A DNA stretch of 64,000 nt from JBDWFY01 sp964291365 (GTDB taxonomy: Bacteria; Pseudomonadota; Alphaproteobacteria; Rhizobiales; Stappiaceae). The DNA lies in the NCBI GenBank assembly GCA_964291365.2, contig OZ220016.1, forward strand, positions 1-64,000. Reading direction: 5' to 3'. The notes beneath the pieces were generated by a model. That model had not been told where the DNA came from, searched no databases, and was given only the letters and a program-made list of their open reading frames with translations. Of this stretch, positions 1-13,600 are shown piece after piece; within the stretch, counting starts at the first letter, position 1, and every line of letters starts with the position of its first letter. A program made the translations under genes and the position numbers.

Positions 1-860
1 GTAGTCTACTACAATCAACAGCTTCAACAACAACAGATTCTACAGCTTCAACAAAATTAGAGCACATAATAACATACAACAATCAACAGCTCCAACAACA
101 GCAGATTAAACAGCTTCAACAAAACTAGAGCTCTCTAGAGCACATAATAGCCTACAACAATCAACGGCTTCAACAAGAGATTCAACAGTATTAACAAAAC
201 TAGAGATATCTAGAGCACATAATGTAACCTACAACAAACAACATCTTCAGCAACAACAGATTCATAAGCTTCAATAAGACTAGACCTCTCCTGAGCACAT
301 AATAGCCTACAACAATCAACAGCTTCAACAACAACAGATTCAACAGCTTCAACAAAATTAGAACTCTATGGAGCACATAATATAGATCAACAGCTTTAAC
401 AACAACAGATTCAACAGCTTTAACAAAACTAGAGCTCTCTAGAGCACATAATAGCTTACAACAATCAACAGCTTCAACAACAGATTCAACAGCTTCAACA
501 AAACTAGAGCTCTCTAGAGCACATAATAGCCTACAACAATCAACAGCTTCAACAACAGATTCAACAGCTTCAACAAAACTAGAGCTCTCTAGAGCACATA
601 ATAGCCTACAACAATCAACAGCCTCAACAAAACTAGAGCTCCCTAGAGCATATAATAGCCTACAACAATCAACAACTTAACAACAGATTCAACAGCTTCA
701 ACAAAACTAGAGCTCTATAGAGCACATAATGTAGCCTACAACAATCAACTGCTTTAACAACAGATTCAACGGCTTCAATAAAACTAGAATTCTCTAGAGC
801 ACACAATAGCCTACAGCAATTAACAGCTTCAACAACAACAGATTCAATAGCTTCAACAAC
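1..860. repeat. Type A satellite block 1
   Basis: About eleven to twelve monomers of roughly 60-77 bp. The canonical monomer is 75 bp: aaaactagagctctctagag, then cacataatagcctacaacaa, then tcaacagcttcaacaacag, then attcaacagcttcaac. Common variants are cacataatgtagcc (+2 bp) and addition or loss of a caa triplet. Each monomer contains two overlapping 8-bp palindromes, AGAGCTCT and CTCTAGAG. The block continues beyond the left window edge. Confidence 0.9.
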
Positions 861-861
861 A

Positions 862-2110
862 GATTGAACAGCTTCAACAGTCAACATATTCAACAACATC
901 GACAACAATCAACAGATTCAACTACTTCAGATTCAACAACATCAACAGTCAAAAGCTTCAACAACAACAGATTCAACAACATCAACTACAATCAACAACT
1001 TCTACATGGTGATCAACAGATTAAACAACCAATTCAACAGCTACAACAATCAACAGCTTCAACAACAGATTCAACAACTTCAGATTCAACAGCTTCACTA
1101 ATCAACAGCTTCAAGAACAGATTCAACAACAATCATCAGCAACAGATTCGACATCAACAACAATTAACAGGTTGAACATGGTGATCAACAACTCAACAGC
1201 TTCACTATCATAACCAACAATCAACAGCTTTAACTATACTAACAAGATCAACAGATTCAACAACTGATTTAGCAGCTTTAACAATCATAACCAACAATCA
1301 AAAGCTTCAACAACAACAGATTCAACAACATCAACAACAATGACAGATTCAACAGCATCAACAACAATGACAGCTTCAACAACAGATTCGACAACTTCAG
1401 ATTCAGCAGCTTCAACAATCAACAGCTTCAACACAACAGATTAAACAACATCATCAACAATCAACAATTTCAACATTGTGATCAACAGCTTCAACATCGG
1501 ATTCAACAACTTCAGATTCAGCAGCTTCAACAATCAACAGCTTCAACAGCAACAGAATTAACATGAATAACAATTACCACCTTAAACATGGTGATCAACA
1601 GATTCAACAGCTTCAACAATCATAACCAACAATCAACACCTTCAACTATACTAACAAGATCAACAGATTCAACAACAGATTCAATAGCTTCAAAAATCAT
1701 AATCAACAATCAACATCTTCAACAACAGGTTCAACAACATGATCAACAATCAACAGCTTCAACAACAACAGGTTTAACATCAACAACACCATCAACTGTC
1801 AACAACTTCAGCAACAAATTCAACATCTTCAACATAGTGATTGAAACTATTGATTTATTGGGGCGAGCCTACACTTACACAAAATAGACTGTACTCACAA
1901 TCAACAGCTTTAATTGTACTAACAAGATCAACTGATCGAACAGCTTCAACAATACCAACAATTAACAACTTCAACAACAACAGATTCAACAACATCAACA
2001 ACGATCAACAACTTCAACATGGTTATCAACAGATTTAACAACAGATTTAAAAGCTTCAAAAACAGATTCAACAACTACAGCTTCAACAATCAACAGCTTC
2101 AACAAAAGAT
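862..2110. repeat. Type B satellite block 1
   Basis: This stretch lacks the ctagagctctctagag part of type A. It consists of short caacagattcaac / cagcttcaacaatcaac units, with several ttcaacatggtgatcaacag phrases and one conserved block at 1838-1900 (gattgaaactattgattta, then ttggggcgagcc, then aatagactgtact). Its near-identical copy is at 25309-26557. Plus-strand open frames rich in Asn, Gln, Ser and Thr exist but are short and repetitive, so they are not annotated as genes. Confidence 0.85.
1838..1900 (+). repeat. Type B conserved block, first copy
   Basis: A less repetitive ~60-bp block reading gattgaaactattgattta, then ttggggcgagcctacac, then aatagactgtact. It recurs with few changes at about 11092, 11560, 11728, 12058, 12373, 12751 (split by a transposon), 13490, 14065, 26285, 33402 and 34175, and as a truncated copy at 35685. 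The copies are in the same orientation, and their spacing ranges from about 170 bp to several kb. Its function is unknown. It is the only complex sequence shared by all larger type B blocks. Confidence 0.8.
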
Positions 2111-5100
2111 TCAACAACTTTAACAAAACTAGAGCTCTCTAGAGCTCATTATAGCCTACAACAATCAACAGCATCAACAACAGATTCAACTGCTTCAACA
2201 AAACTAGAGCTCTCTAGAACACATAATGTAGCCTACAACAATCAACAGCTTCAACAACAACAGATTCAACAGCTTCAACAAAACTAGAGCTCTCTATTTC
2301 ACATAATAGCCTACAACAATCAACAGCTTCAACAACAGATTCAACAGCTTAAACAAAACTAGAGCTCTCTATAGCATATAATAGCCTACAAAAATCAATA
2401 GCTTAAACAACAACAGATTCGACAGCTTAAACAAAACCAGACCTCTCTATAACATATAACAGCCTACAACAATCAACAGCTTCAACAACAGATTCAACAG
2501 CTTAAACAAAACTAGAGTTCTGTATAGCATATAATAGCCTATAACAATCAACAGCTTCAACAACAACAGATTCAACAGCTTCGACAAAACTAGAGCTCTC
2601 TAGAGCACATAATGTAGCCTACAACAACAACATCTTCAACAAAAACAGATTCAACAGCTTTAATAAAACTAGAGCACATAATAGCCTACAACAATCAACA
2701 GCTTTAACAGCAACAGATTCAACATCTTCAACAAGAGATTCAACAGCTTCAACAAAACTAGAGCTCTCTAGAGCTCATAATAGCCTACAATCAACAGCTT
2801 CAACAACAGATTCTACAAAACTAAAGTTCTCCAGATGACATAATAGCCTACAACAATCAACAGCTTCAACAACAGATTCAACATTTTCAACTAGAGCTCT
2901 CTAGAGCACATAATGTAGCCTACAACAATCTAAAGCTTCAATAACAACAGATTCAACAGCTTCAACAAAGCTAGAGCTCTCTATTAAACATAATAGCCTA
3001 CAACAATCAACAGCTTCAACAACAAATTCAACAGCTTTGACAAAACTGGAGCTCTCTAGAGTACATAATGTAGCCTACAACAATCAACATCTTCAACAAC
3101 AACAGATTCAACAGCTCCAATTAAACTAGAGCACATAATATAGCCTACAACAATCAACAGCTTTAACAGAGACAGATTCAACAGCTTCAACAACAAATTC
3201 AACAGCATAAACAAAACTAGAGCTCTCTAGAGCACATTATGTAGCCTACAACAATCAAATACTTCAACAACAACGGATTCAACAGCATAAACAAAAGTAG
3301 AGCTCTCTAGAGCACATAATGTAGCCTACAACAATCAAATGCTTCAACAACACCAGATTCAACAGCTTCAACAAACCTAGAGCTCTCTATAGTATATAAT
3401 AGCCTACAACAATCAACAGCTTCAACAACAACAGGTTCAACAGCTTCAACAAAACTAGCGCTCTCTAGACTACATAATGTAGCCTACAACAATCAACATC
3501 CTCAACAACAACAGATTCAACAGCTTCAACAAAACTAGAGCTATAATCTAGCCTACAACAATCAACAGCTTCAACAACAACAGATTCAACAGCTTCAACA
3601 AAACTAGAGCTCTCTATTGCACACAATAGCCTACAACAATCAACAGCTTCAACAACAACAGATTCAACAGCTTCGACCAACTCAGAGCTCTCTAAAGCAC
3701 ATAATGTGGCCTACAACAATCATCTTCAACAACAACAGATTCAACAGCTTCAACAAAACTAGAGCTTTCTATTGCACACAATAGCCTACAACAATCAACA
3801 GCTTCAACAACAACAGATTCAACAGCTTCGACCAACTCAGAGCTCTCTAAAGCACATAATGTGGCCTACAATAATCAACATCTTCAACAACAACAGATTC
3901 AACAGCTTCAACAAAACTAGAGCTCTCTAGAGCACATAATAGCTTACAACAATCAACAGCTTCAACAACAACAGATTGTACAGCTTCAGCGAAACTAGAG
4001 CTCTCTAGAGCACATAATAGCCTACAATCAACAGCTTCAACAACAGATTCAACAGGTTCAACAATACTAGAGCTCTCTAGACCACACAATAGCCTACAAT
4101 AATCAACAGCTTCAACAACAGATTCAACAGCTTCAACAAAACTAGAGCTCTCTGTTGCGCATAATAGCCTACAACAATCAGCAGCTTCAACAACAACAGA
4201 TTCAACAGCTTCGACCAAACCAGAGCTCTCTAGAGCACATAATGTGGCCTACAACGATCAACATCTTCAACAACAGATTCAACAGCTTCAATTAAACTAG
4301 AGCACATAATAGCCTACAACAATCAACAGCTTTAACAGAAACAGATTCAACAGCTTCAACAACAGATTCAACACTCTAGAGCACATAATGTAGCCAACAA
4401 CAATCAACATCTGCAACAATCGATTCAACAGCTTCAACAAAACTAGAGCTCTCTAGAGCACATAATAGCTAACAACAATCAACAGCTTCAAAAAACTAGA
4501 GCTCTCTAGAGCACATAATGTAGCCTACTACAATCAACAGCTTCAACAACAGATTCAACAGCTTCCAAAAAACTAGAGCTCTCTATTGCACATAATAGCC
4601 TACAACAATCAACAGCTTTAACAGAAACAGATTCAACGGCGTCAACAACAGATTCAACACTCTAGAGCACATAATGTAGCCAACAACAATCAACATCTTC
4701 AACAACAGATTCAACAGCTTCAACAAAACTAGAACTCTCTAGAGCACATAATAGCCTACAACAATCAACAGCTTCAACAACAGATTCAACAGCTTCAACA
4801 AAACTAGAACTCTCTAGAGCACATAATAGCCTACAACAATCAACAGCTACAACAACAGATTGTACAGCTTCAACAAAACTAGAGCTCTCTAGAGCACATA
4901 ATAGCCTACAACAATCAACAGCTTCAACAACAGATTCAACAATTTCAACAAAACTAGAGCTCTCTAAAACACATAATAGCCTACAACAATCAACAGCTAC
5001 AACAGAACTAGAGCTATCTAGAGCACACAATGTAGCCTACAACAATCAACATCTTCAACAACAACAGATTCAACAGTTTCAACAAAACTAGAGCTCTCTA

Positions 5101-5321
5101 GAGTACATAATAGCCTACAACAATCAACAGCTTCAACAGATTCAACAGCTCCAACAAAAGTAGAGCTCTCTAGAGCACATAATAGCCTACAACAATCAAC
5201 AGCTTCAACAATAACAGATTCAACAGCTTCAACAAAACTAGAGTTCTCTAGAGCACATAATAGCCTACAACAATCAACAGCTTTATCAACAGATTCAACA
5301 GCTTCAAAAAAAAATAGAGCT

Positions 5322-6540
5322 CTCTATTGCACATAATAGCCTACAACAATCAACAGCTTTAACAGAAACAGATTCAACAGCGTCAACAACAGATTCAACA
5401 CTCTAGAGCACATAATGTAGCCAACAACAATCAACATCTTCAACAACAGATTCAACAGCTTCAACAAAACTAGAACTCTCTAGAGCACATAATAGCTTAC
5501 AACAATCAACAGCTACAACAACAGATTGTACAGCTTCAACAAAACTAGAGCTCTCTAGAGCACATAATAGCCTACAACAATCAACAGCTTCAACAACAGA
5601 TTCAACAATTTCAACAAAACTAGAGCTCTCTAAAACACATAATAGCCTACAACAATCAACAGCTTCAACAAAACTAGAGCTCTCTAGAGCACATAATGTA
5701 GCCTACTACAATCAACAGCTTCAACAACAGATTCAACAGCTTCAAAAAAAAATAGAGCTCTCTATTGCACATAATAGCCTACAACAATCAACAGCTTTAA
5801 CAGAAACAGATTCAACAGCGTCAACAACAGATTCAACACTCTAGAGCACATAATGTAGCCAACAACAATCAACATCTTCAACAACAGATTCAACAGCTTC
5901 AACAAAACTAGAACTCTCTAGAGCACATAATAGCTTACAACAATCAACAGCTACAACAACAGATTGTACAGCTTCAACAAAACTAGAGCTCTCTAGAGCA
6001 CATAATAGCCTACAACAATCAACAGCTTCAACAACAGATTCAACAATTTCAACAAAACTAGAGCTCTCTAAAACACATAATAGCCTACAACAATCAACAG
6101 CTTCAACAAAACTAGAGCTCTCTAGAGCACATAATGTAGCCTACTACAATCAACAGCTTCAACAACAGATTCAACAGCTTCAAAAAAAATAGAGCTCTCT
6201 ATTGCACATAATAGCCTACAACAATCAACAGCTTTAACAGAAACAGATTCAACAGCGTCAACAACAGATTCAACACTCTAGAGCACATAATGTAGCCAAC
6301 AACAATCAACATCTTCAACAACAGATTCAACAGCTTCAACAAAACTAGAACTCTCTAGAGCACATAATAGCTTACAACAATCAACAGCTACAACAACAGA
6401 TTGTACAGCTTCAACAAAACTAGAGCTCTCTAGAGCACATAATAGCCTACAACAATCAACAGCTTCAACAACAGATTCAACAATTTCAACAAAACTAGAG
6501 CTCTCTAAAACACATAATAGCCTACAACAATCAACAGCTT
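5322..6540. repeat. Higher-order repeat, ~438 bp x 3
   Basis: Three nearly identical multi-monomer units. The diagnostic phrase attcaacactctagagcac, with its ctctag at 5401, 5839 and 6276, recurs at a period of 437-438 bp. Each unit starts near ctctattgcacataatagcc, contains tttaacagaaacagattc and ends with attcaacaatttcaac plus ctctaaaacacataatag. The duplicate region in the right half of the field has a single copy (around 29760-30110). That explains an 876-bp length difference between the two duplicates. Confidence 0.85.
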
Positions 6541-6758
6541 CAACAACGGATTCAACAGCTTCAATGAAACTTGAACTCTCTAGAGCACATAATGTAGCCT
6601 ACAACAATCAACAGATTCAACAGCTTCAATAAAACTAGAACACATAATAGCCTACAACAATCAACAGCTTCAACAACAACAGATTAAACAGCTTCAACTA
6701 AAGTGGAGCTGTATAGAGCACATAATAGCCTACAACAATCAACAGCTTTAACAATAGA

Positions 6759-8922
6759 TTCATCAGCTTTGGCAACAAAAGTAGAGTTCTCTAAAGCACA
6801 TAATAGCCTGCAACAATCAACAGCTTCAACAACAGATTCGACAGCTTCAACAAAACTAGAGCTCTCTAGAGCTCATAATAGCCTACAACAATCAACATCT
6901 CCAACAACAACAGATTCAACAATTTCAACAAAACTAGAGCTCTCTAGAACACATAGTAGCCTACAACAATCAACAGCCACAACAACAAATTCAATGGCCT
7001 TCAACAAAACTAGAGCTCTATAAAGCACAACAGAACTAGATATTTCTAGAGCACATAATGTAGCCTACAACAATCAACAGCTTCAACAACAGATTCAACT
7101 GCCTTAACAAAACTAGAGCTCTCTAGAGCACATAATGTAGCCTACAATGATCAACATCTTTAACAACAGATTCAACAATTTCAACAAATCCAGAGCTCCC
7201 TAGAGCACATAATAGCCTACAACAATCAACAACTTCAACAACAGATTCAACAGCTTCAACGAAACTAGTGCTCTCTAGAGCACATAATGGACTACAACAA
7301 TCAACATTTTCAACAACAGATTCAACAGCTTCAATAAAACTAGAGCACATCATAGCCTACAACAATCAACAGCTTTAACAACAGATTCAACAGCTTCAAC
7401 AAAACTAGAGCCTTCTATAGCTCATAATAGCCTACAACAATCAACATCTTCAACACAGATTCAACAGCTTCAACATAACTAGAGCTCCCTAGAGCACATA
7501 ATAGCCTACAACAATCAACAACTTCAACAACAACAGATTCAACAGCTTCAACAAAACTAGAGCTCTATAGAGCACATAATAGCCTACAACCATCAACAGC
7601 TTAAACAATAACAGATTCAACAGCTTCAACAAAACTAGAGCTTTCTAGAGCTCATAATAGCCTACAATAATCAACAGCTTCAATAATAGATTCAACAGCT
7701 TCAACAAAACTAGAGCTCTATAGTGCACATAATTGCCGACAACAATCAACAGCTTCAACAGCAGATTCAACAGCTTCAACAAAACCAGAGCTTTCTAGAG
7801 CTCATAATAGCCTACAACAATCAACAGCTTCAATAATAGATTCATCAGCTTTGGCAACAAAAGTAGAGTTCTCTAAAGCACATAATAGCCTGCAACAATC
7901 AACAGCTTCAACAACAGATTCGACAGCTTCAACAAAACTAGAGCTCTCTAGAGCTCATAATAGCCTACAACAATCAACATCTCCAACAACAACAGATTCA
8001 ACAATTTCAACAAAACTAGAGCTCTCTAGAACACATAGTAGCCTACAACAATCAACAGCCACAACAACAAATTCAATGGCCTTCAACAAAACTAGAGCTC
8101 TATAAAGCACAACAGAACTAGATATTTCTAGAGCACATAATGTAGCCTACAACAATCAACAGCTTCAACAACAGATTCAACTGCCTTAACAAAACTAGAG
8201 CTCTCTAGAGCACATAATGTAGCCTACAATGATCAACATCTTTAACAACAGATTCAACAATTTCAACAAATCCAGAGCTCCCTAGAGCACATAATAGCCT
8301 ACAACAATCAACAACTTCAACAACAGATTCAACAGCTTCAACGAAACTAGTGCTCTCTAGAGCACATAATGGACTACAACAATCAACATTTTCAACAACA
8401 GATTCAACAGCTTCAATAAAACTAGAGCACATCATAGCCTACAACAATCAACAGCTTTAACAACAGATTCAACAGCTTCAACAAAACTAGAGCCTTCTAT
8501 AGCTCATAATAGCCTACAACAATCAACATCTTCAACACAGATTCAACAGCTTCAACATAACTAGAGCTCCCTAGAGCACATAATAGCCTACAACAATCAA
8601 CAACTTCAACAACAACAGATTCAACAGCTTCAACAAAACTAGAGCTCTATAGAGCACATAATAGCCTACAACCATCAACAGCTTAAACAATAACAGATTC
8701 AACAGCTTCAACAAAACTAGAGCTTTCTAGAGCTCATAATAGCCTACAATAATCAACAGCTTCAATAATAGATTCAACAGCTTCAACAAAACTAGAGCTC
8801 TATAGTGCACATAATTGCCGACAACAATCAACAGCTTCAACAGCAGATTCAACAGCTTCAACAAAACCAGAGCTTTCTAGAGCTCATAATAGCCTACAAC
8901 AATCAACAGCTTCAATAATAGA
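6759..8922. repeat. 1082-bp tandem duplication inside satellite A
   Basis: The segment 6759-7840 is repeated as 7841-8922 with essentially no visible differences. Landmarks ttcatcagctttggcaac (6759 and 7841) and tagatatttctagagcac (about 7040 and 8122) are each 1082 bp apart. The homologous interval in the second large duplicate (from about 30333) has one copy only. The near identity indicates a very recent tandem duplication or unequal exchange, or an assembly error. Confidence 0.85.
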
Positions 8923-9665
8923 TTCAACAGCTTCAACAAAACTAGAGCTCTATAGTGCACATAATTGCCGAGAACAATCAACAGCTTCAACAGCAGATGC
9001 AACAGCTTCAACAAAACTAGAGCTTTCTAGAGCTCATAATAGCCTACAACAATCAACAGTTTCAACAACAACAGATTCAACAACTTCAACAAAACTAGAG
9101 CTCTATAGAGCACATAATGTAGCCTACAACAATCAACAGCTTTAACAACAGATTCAACAGCTTCAACAAAACTAGAGCTCTCTAGAACACATAATGTAGC
9201 CTACTACAATCGACAGCTTTAACAACAGATTCAACAGCTTCAACAAAACTAGATCACATAATAGCCTACAACAATCATCAGCTCCAACAATAGCAGATTC
9301 AACAGCTTTAACAAAACTAGAGCTCTCTAGAGCACATAATAGCCTACAACAATCAGCAGCTTCAACAAGAGATTCAACAGCTTTAACAAAACTAGCGATC
9401 TCTAGAGCACATAATGTAACCTACAAGAAACACCTTCAGCAACGACAGATTCATAAGCTTCAATAAAGCTAGATCTCTCCAGAGCACATAATAGCCTACA
9501 ACAATCTACAGCTTCAACAACAACAGACTCAACAGCTTCAACAAAACTAGAGCTCTATAGAGTACATAATGTAGCCTACAACAATCAACAGCTTCAACAA
9601 AACTAGAGCCTTCTATAGCTCATAATAGCCTACAACAATCAACATCTTCAACAACAACAGATTCA

Positions 9666-9802
9666 GGATAGTATAGATCGTTTTACACCAATCTGGCATT
9701 ATTTAACATAATGATGGTAAATAATCAATATAATTTATATTGATTATTTACCATCATTATGTTAAATAATGCCAGATTGGTGTAAAACGATCTATACTAT
9801 CC
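9666..9802. mobile_element. Perfect 137-bp palindrome inserted in satellite
   Basis: Two 68-bp arms are exact reverse complements, separated by a single base at 9734. The arm starts ggatagtatagatcgtttta and ends aataatcaatataa. The sequence is unrelated to the surrounding satellite. About 40 non-satellite bases follow (9803-9842, starting cgtaactgatgaacaccc), then the satellite resumes. aacaacagattca is found on both sides of the insert and could be a target duplication, but the same phrase is common in the satellite. A copy sits at 32159-32295. It has no coding capacity. A hairpin-forming miniature transposon, or the scar of an inversion, are both possible. Confidence 0.85.
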
Positions 9803-9842
9803 CGTAACTGATGAACACCCAATCACGAAACTCACTAAAAAA
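9803..9842. other. Non-satellite tail of the palindromic insert
   Basis: The stretch starting cgtaactgatgaacaccc and ending actcactaaaa is found only here and, with one substitution, right after the second palindrome copy (about 32296-32335). It probably belongs to the inserted sequence. It has no recognisable feature. Confidence 0.5.
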
Positions 9843-10619
9843 CAACAGATTCAACAATTTCTACAAAACTAGAGCTCTCTAGAACACATAATAGCCTACA
9901 ACAATTAACAACTTCAAAAACAGATTCAACAGCTTCAACAAAACTAGAGCTCCCTAGAGCACATAATAGCCTACAACAATCAACAACTCCAACAACAACA
10001 GATTCAACAGCTTCAATAAAACTAGAACTCTATGGAGCACATAATGTAGCCTACAACATTCAACAGCTTTAACAAAACTAGAGATCTCTAGAGCACATAA
10101 TGTAGCATACAACAATCAACATTTTCAACAACAACAGATTCAACAGTTCCAATAAAACTAGAGCACATAATAGCCTACAATAATCAACAGCTGTAACAAC
10201 AACAGATTCAACAGCTTCGCCATCAACATATTCAACAGGTTCAACAAAACTAGAGCTCTCTAGAACACAATAGCCTACAACAATGAACAGCTTCAACAGG
10301 TGATTCTACTGCCTCAACAAAACTAGAGCTCTGTAGAGCACATAATGTAGCCTTCAACAATCAACATCTTCAACAACAACAGAATCAACAATTTCAACAA
10401 AATGAGAGCTTTCTAGAGCACTTAATAGCCTACAACAATCAACAGCTTCAACAACAACAGATTCAACAGCTTCAACTAATCTAGAGCTCTTTAGAGCACA
10501 TAATAGCCTACAACAATCAACAGTTTCAACAACAGATTCAACTGCTTCAACAGAGCTATATCTCTCTAGAGCACATAATGTAGCCTACAACAATCAACAG
10601 CTTAAACAACAGATTCAAC

Positions 10620-13600
10620 AGCTTCTACAATCATAACTAACAGTGAAAACCTTCAACAACAGATTCAACAACAACAATCAACAGCTTCAACAGATTCAAC
10701 TACTTCAGATTTAACAGCTTCAACAATCAACAGCTTCTACAACAGATTGAACATCAAATTCAACAACTTCCACAATCAACAGCTTCAACAACAGATTCAA
10801 CAACAATCAACAGCAACAGTTTCAACAACATAAGCAATTAACAGCTTCAACATGGTGACCAACAGATTTAACAGCTTCAACTATCATAACCAACAATTAA
10901 CAGCTTCAGCTATACTAAGATCAACAGATTCAACAACCGCTTCAACAATCATAATCAACAATTAATTGCTTCAACTACAGATTCAACAACAAATTCAACA
11001 TCATAAACTGCTTCAACAACATCATATATTAAAAACAATCAACAGATTCAACAACAGATTCAACAGCTTCAACAATCAACAGTGTTAACATGGTGATTGA
11101 AGCTATTGATTTATTGGAGCGAGCCTACTCTTACACAAGATAGACTGTACTAACAATCAACAGCTTCAACTATACTAACAAGGTCAACAGATTCAACAGC
11201 CTCAACAATCATAACCAACAATCAACAGCTTCAACAACAGATTCAACAAAATCAACAATCAACCACTTCTACACAGTGATCAACCAATTAAATAACAGAT
11301 TTAACAGCTTCAACAACAGATTCAACAACTTCGGATTCAACAGCTTCAACGCTTAACAGCTTCAACAACAACAGATTCAGCAACCTCAACTACAATCAAC
11401 AACTTCAACATGGTAATCAACAGATTAAACAACAGATTCAACAACTTCAGCTATCAACAGCTTTAACAACATATTCAACTACTTCAGATTCAACAGCTTC
11501 AACAATCAACATCTTCAACAACAGATTTCACAGCTTCAACAGACAACAGCTTCAACATAGTAATGGAAGCTATTGATTTATTGGGACGAGCCTACTCTTG
11601 CACACAATAGACTGTAATAACAATCAACAGCTTCAACTATACTAACAAGATCAACAGATTCAACAGCTTCAACAATCAACAGCTTCAACAACAAATTTAA
11701 CAGCTTCAACAGTCAACAGCTTCAACATGGTGATTGAAGCTATTGATTTATTGTGGCGAGCCTACTTGTACACAAGATAGACTGTACTAACAATCAACAG
11801 CTTCAACTATACTAACCAGATCAACAGATTCAACAGCTTCAACAATCATAACCAACAATCAACAGCTTCAACTATACTAACAAGATCAACAGATTCAACA
11901 ACTGCTTCAACAATCATAATCAACAATCAAAAGCTTCAACAACAGATTCAACAACAAATTCAACATCATTAACATTAAACAGCTTCAACAACAACCGATT
12001 TAAACACCAATAACAATCAACAGATTCAACAGCTTCAACAATTAACAACTTCAACACGGTGATTGAAGCTACTGATTTATTGGGCGAGCCTACTCTTACA
12101 CAAAATAGACTGTACTAACAATCAACATCTTCAACAACAGATTCACAACATCAACAACAATCAACCACTTCTACATGGTGATCAACCAATTAAACAACAG
12201 ATTTAACAGCTTCAACAATCATCAGCTTCAACAACAGATTGAACAACTTCAGATTTAACAGCTTTAACAATCAACAGCTTCAACAACAGATTCAACTACT
12301 TCAGATTTAACAGCTTTAACAATCAACAGCAACAACAGATTCAACAGCTTCAATAATCAACAGCTTCAACATGGTTAATGAAGCTATTGAATTATTGGGG
12401 CGAGTCTACTCTTTTACACAAGATAGACTGTACTAACAATCAACAGCTTCAACTATACTAACAAGATCAACAGATTCAACAGCTTCAATAATCAAAACCA
12501 GCAATCAAAAGCTTCAACAACAACAGATTCAACGACATCAACAACAATCAACAGCTTCAACAACAGATTCAGCAACATCAACTACAATCAACAACTTCAT
12601 CATGGTGAACAACAGATTAAACAACAGATTCAACAGCTTCAGCTATCATCAGCTTCAACAACAGATTGAACTACTTCAGATTCAATAGCTTCAACAATCA
12701 ACATCTTCAACAACAGATTTAACAGCTTCAACAGTCAATAGCTTCAACATGGTGATTGAAGCTATTGATTAGCCTCGTCCCCAGGCCCGAAAAGAGGGCC
12801 TGGTACACATTGTATGCGCATGCGCTAACTCATCCGTATATTACTGTAAAATTATTTGTAAACTAACAACAAACACGTGGCTTTGACCGCTGGCTATCCA
12901 GGGCACGACAGTATCAGCCGAAGCTAGGCTTTCTGACGAAGCGTTCGTGTATCCGATATCTAACGGATCCGTTCTCGTTGTTAGCAGTAAGCGATGTCAA
13001 TGTCGAGGCAGATTTAGCATGAAATCGTAAGTCATGTACCATAGTTTACGGATTGTTTTACGGAAATATACGATGTACCAGGATTTTCGGTACACTTTGG
13101 CGCATGCGCAGACAGTGTGTACCCGGCCCTCTTTTCGGGCCTGGGGACGAGGCTAGTTATTGATTTATTTGGTCGAACCTACTCTTACACACAATAGACT
13201 GTACTAACTATCAACAGCTTCAACTATACTAACAATATCAACAGATTCAACAGCTTCAACAATCATAACCAACAATCAAATGCTTCAACTATACTAACAA
13301 GATCAACGGATTCAACAACAGATTCAACAACTTCAAAAATCATAATCAACAATCAACATTTTCAACAACAGATTCAACAACAATTTCAACAACATCAACA
13401 ACAATCAACAGCTTCAACAACAACAGGTTTAACATCAACAACACCAACAACTATCAACAGCTTCAACAACGGATTCAACAGCTTCAACATGGTGATTGAA
13501 GCTATTGATTTATTGGGGTGACCCTACACTTAAACAAGATAGACTGTACTAACAATCAACAGCTTTAATTATACTAACAAGATCAACAGCTTCAACAATA

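Larger units (their letters stand above)
2110..10620. repeat. Type A satellite block 2
   Basis: More than one hundred type A monomers, with local higher-order repetition (438-bp units at 5322-6540 and a 1082-bp tandem duplication at 6759-8922) and one palindromic insertion at 9666-9842. Minus-strand frames show a periodic 25-residue pattern (ALESSSFVEAVESVVEAVD and related), because 75 bp equals 25 codons. Indels of 2 bp and stop codons break these frames every few monomers, so they are read as satellite by-products and not as genes. Confidence 0.9.

Noticed and set aside
1..10620. CRISPR-like array of regular repeats
   Set aside because: The units are contiguous and wholly similar to each other, with no unique spacers and no associated genes. 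The context is eukaryotic satellite.
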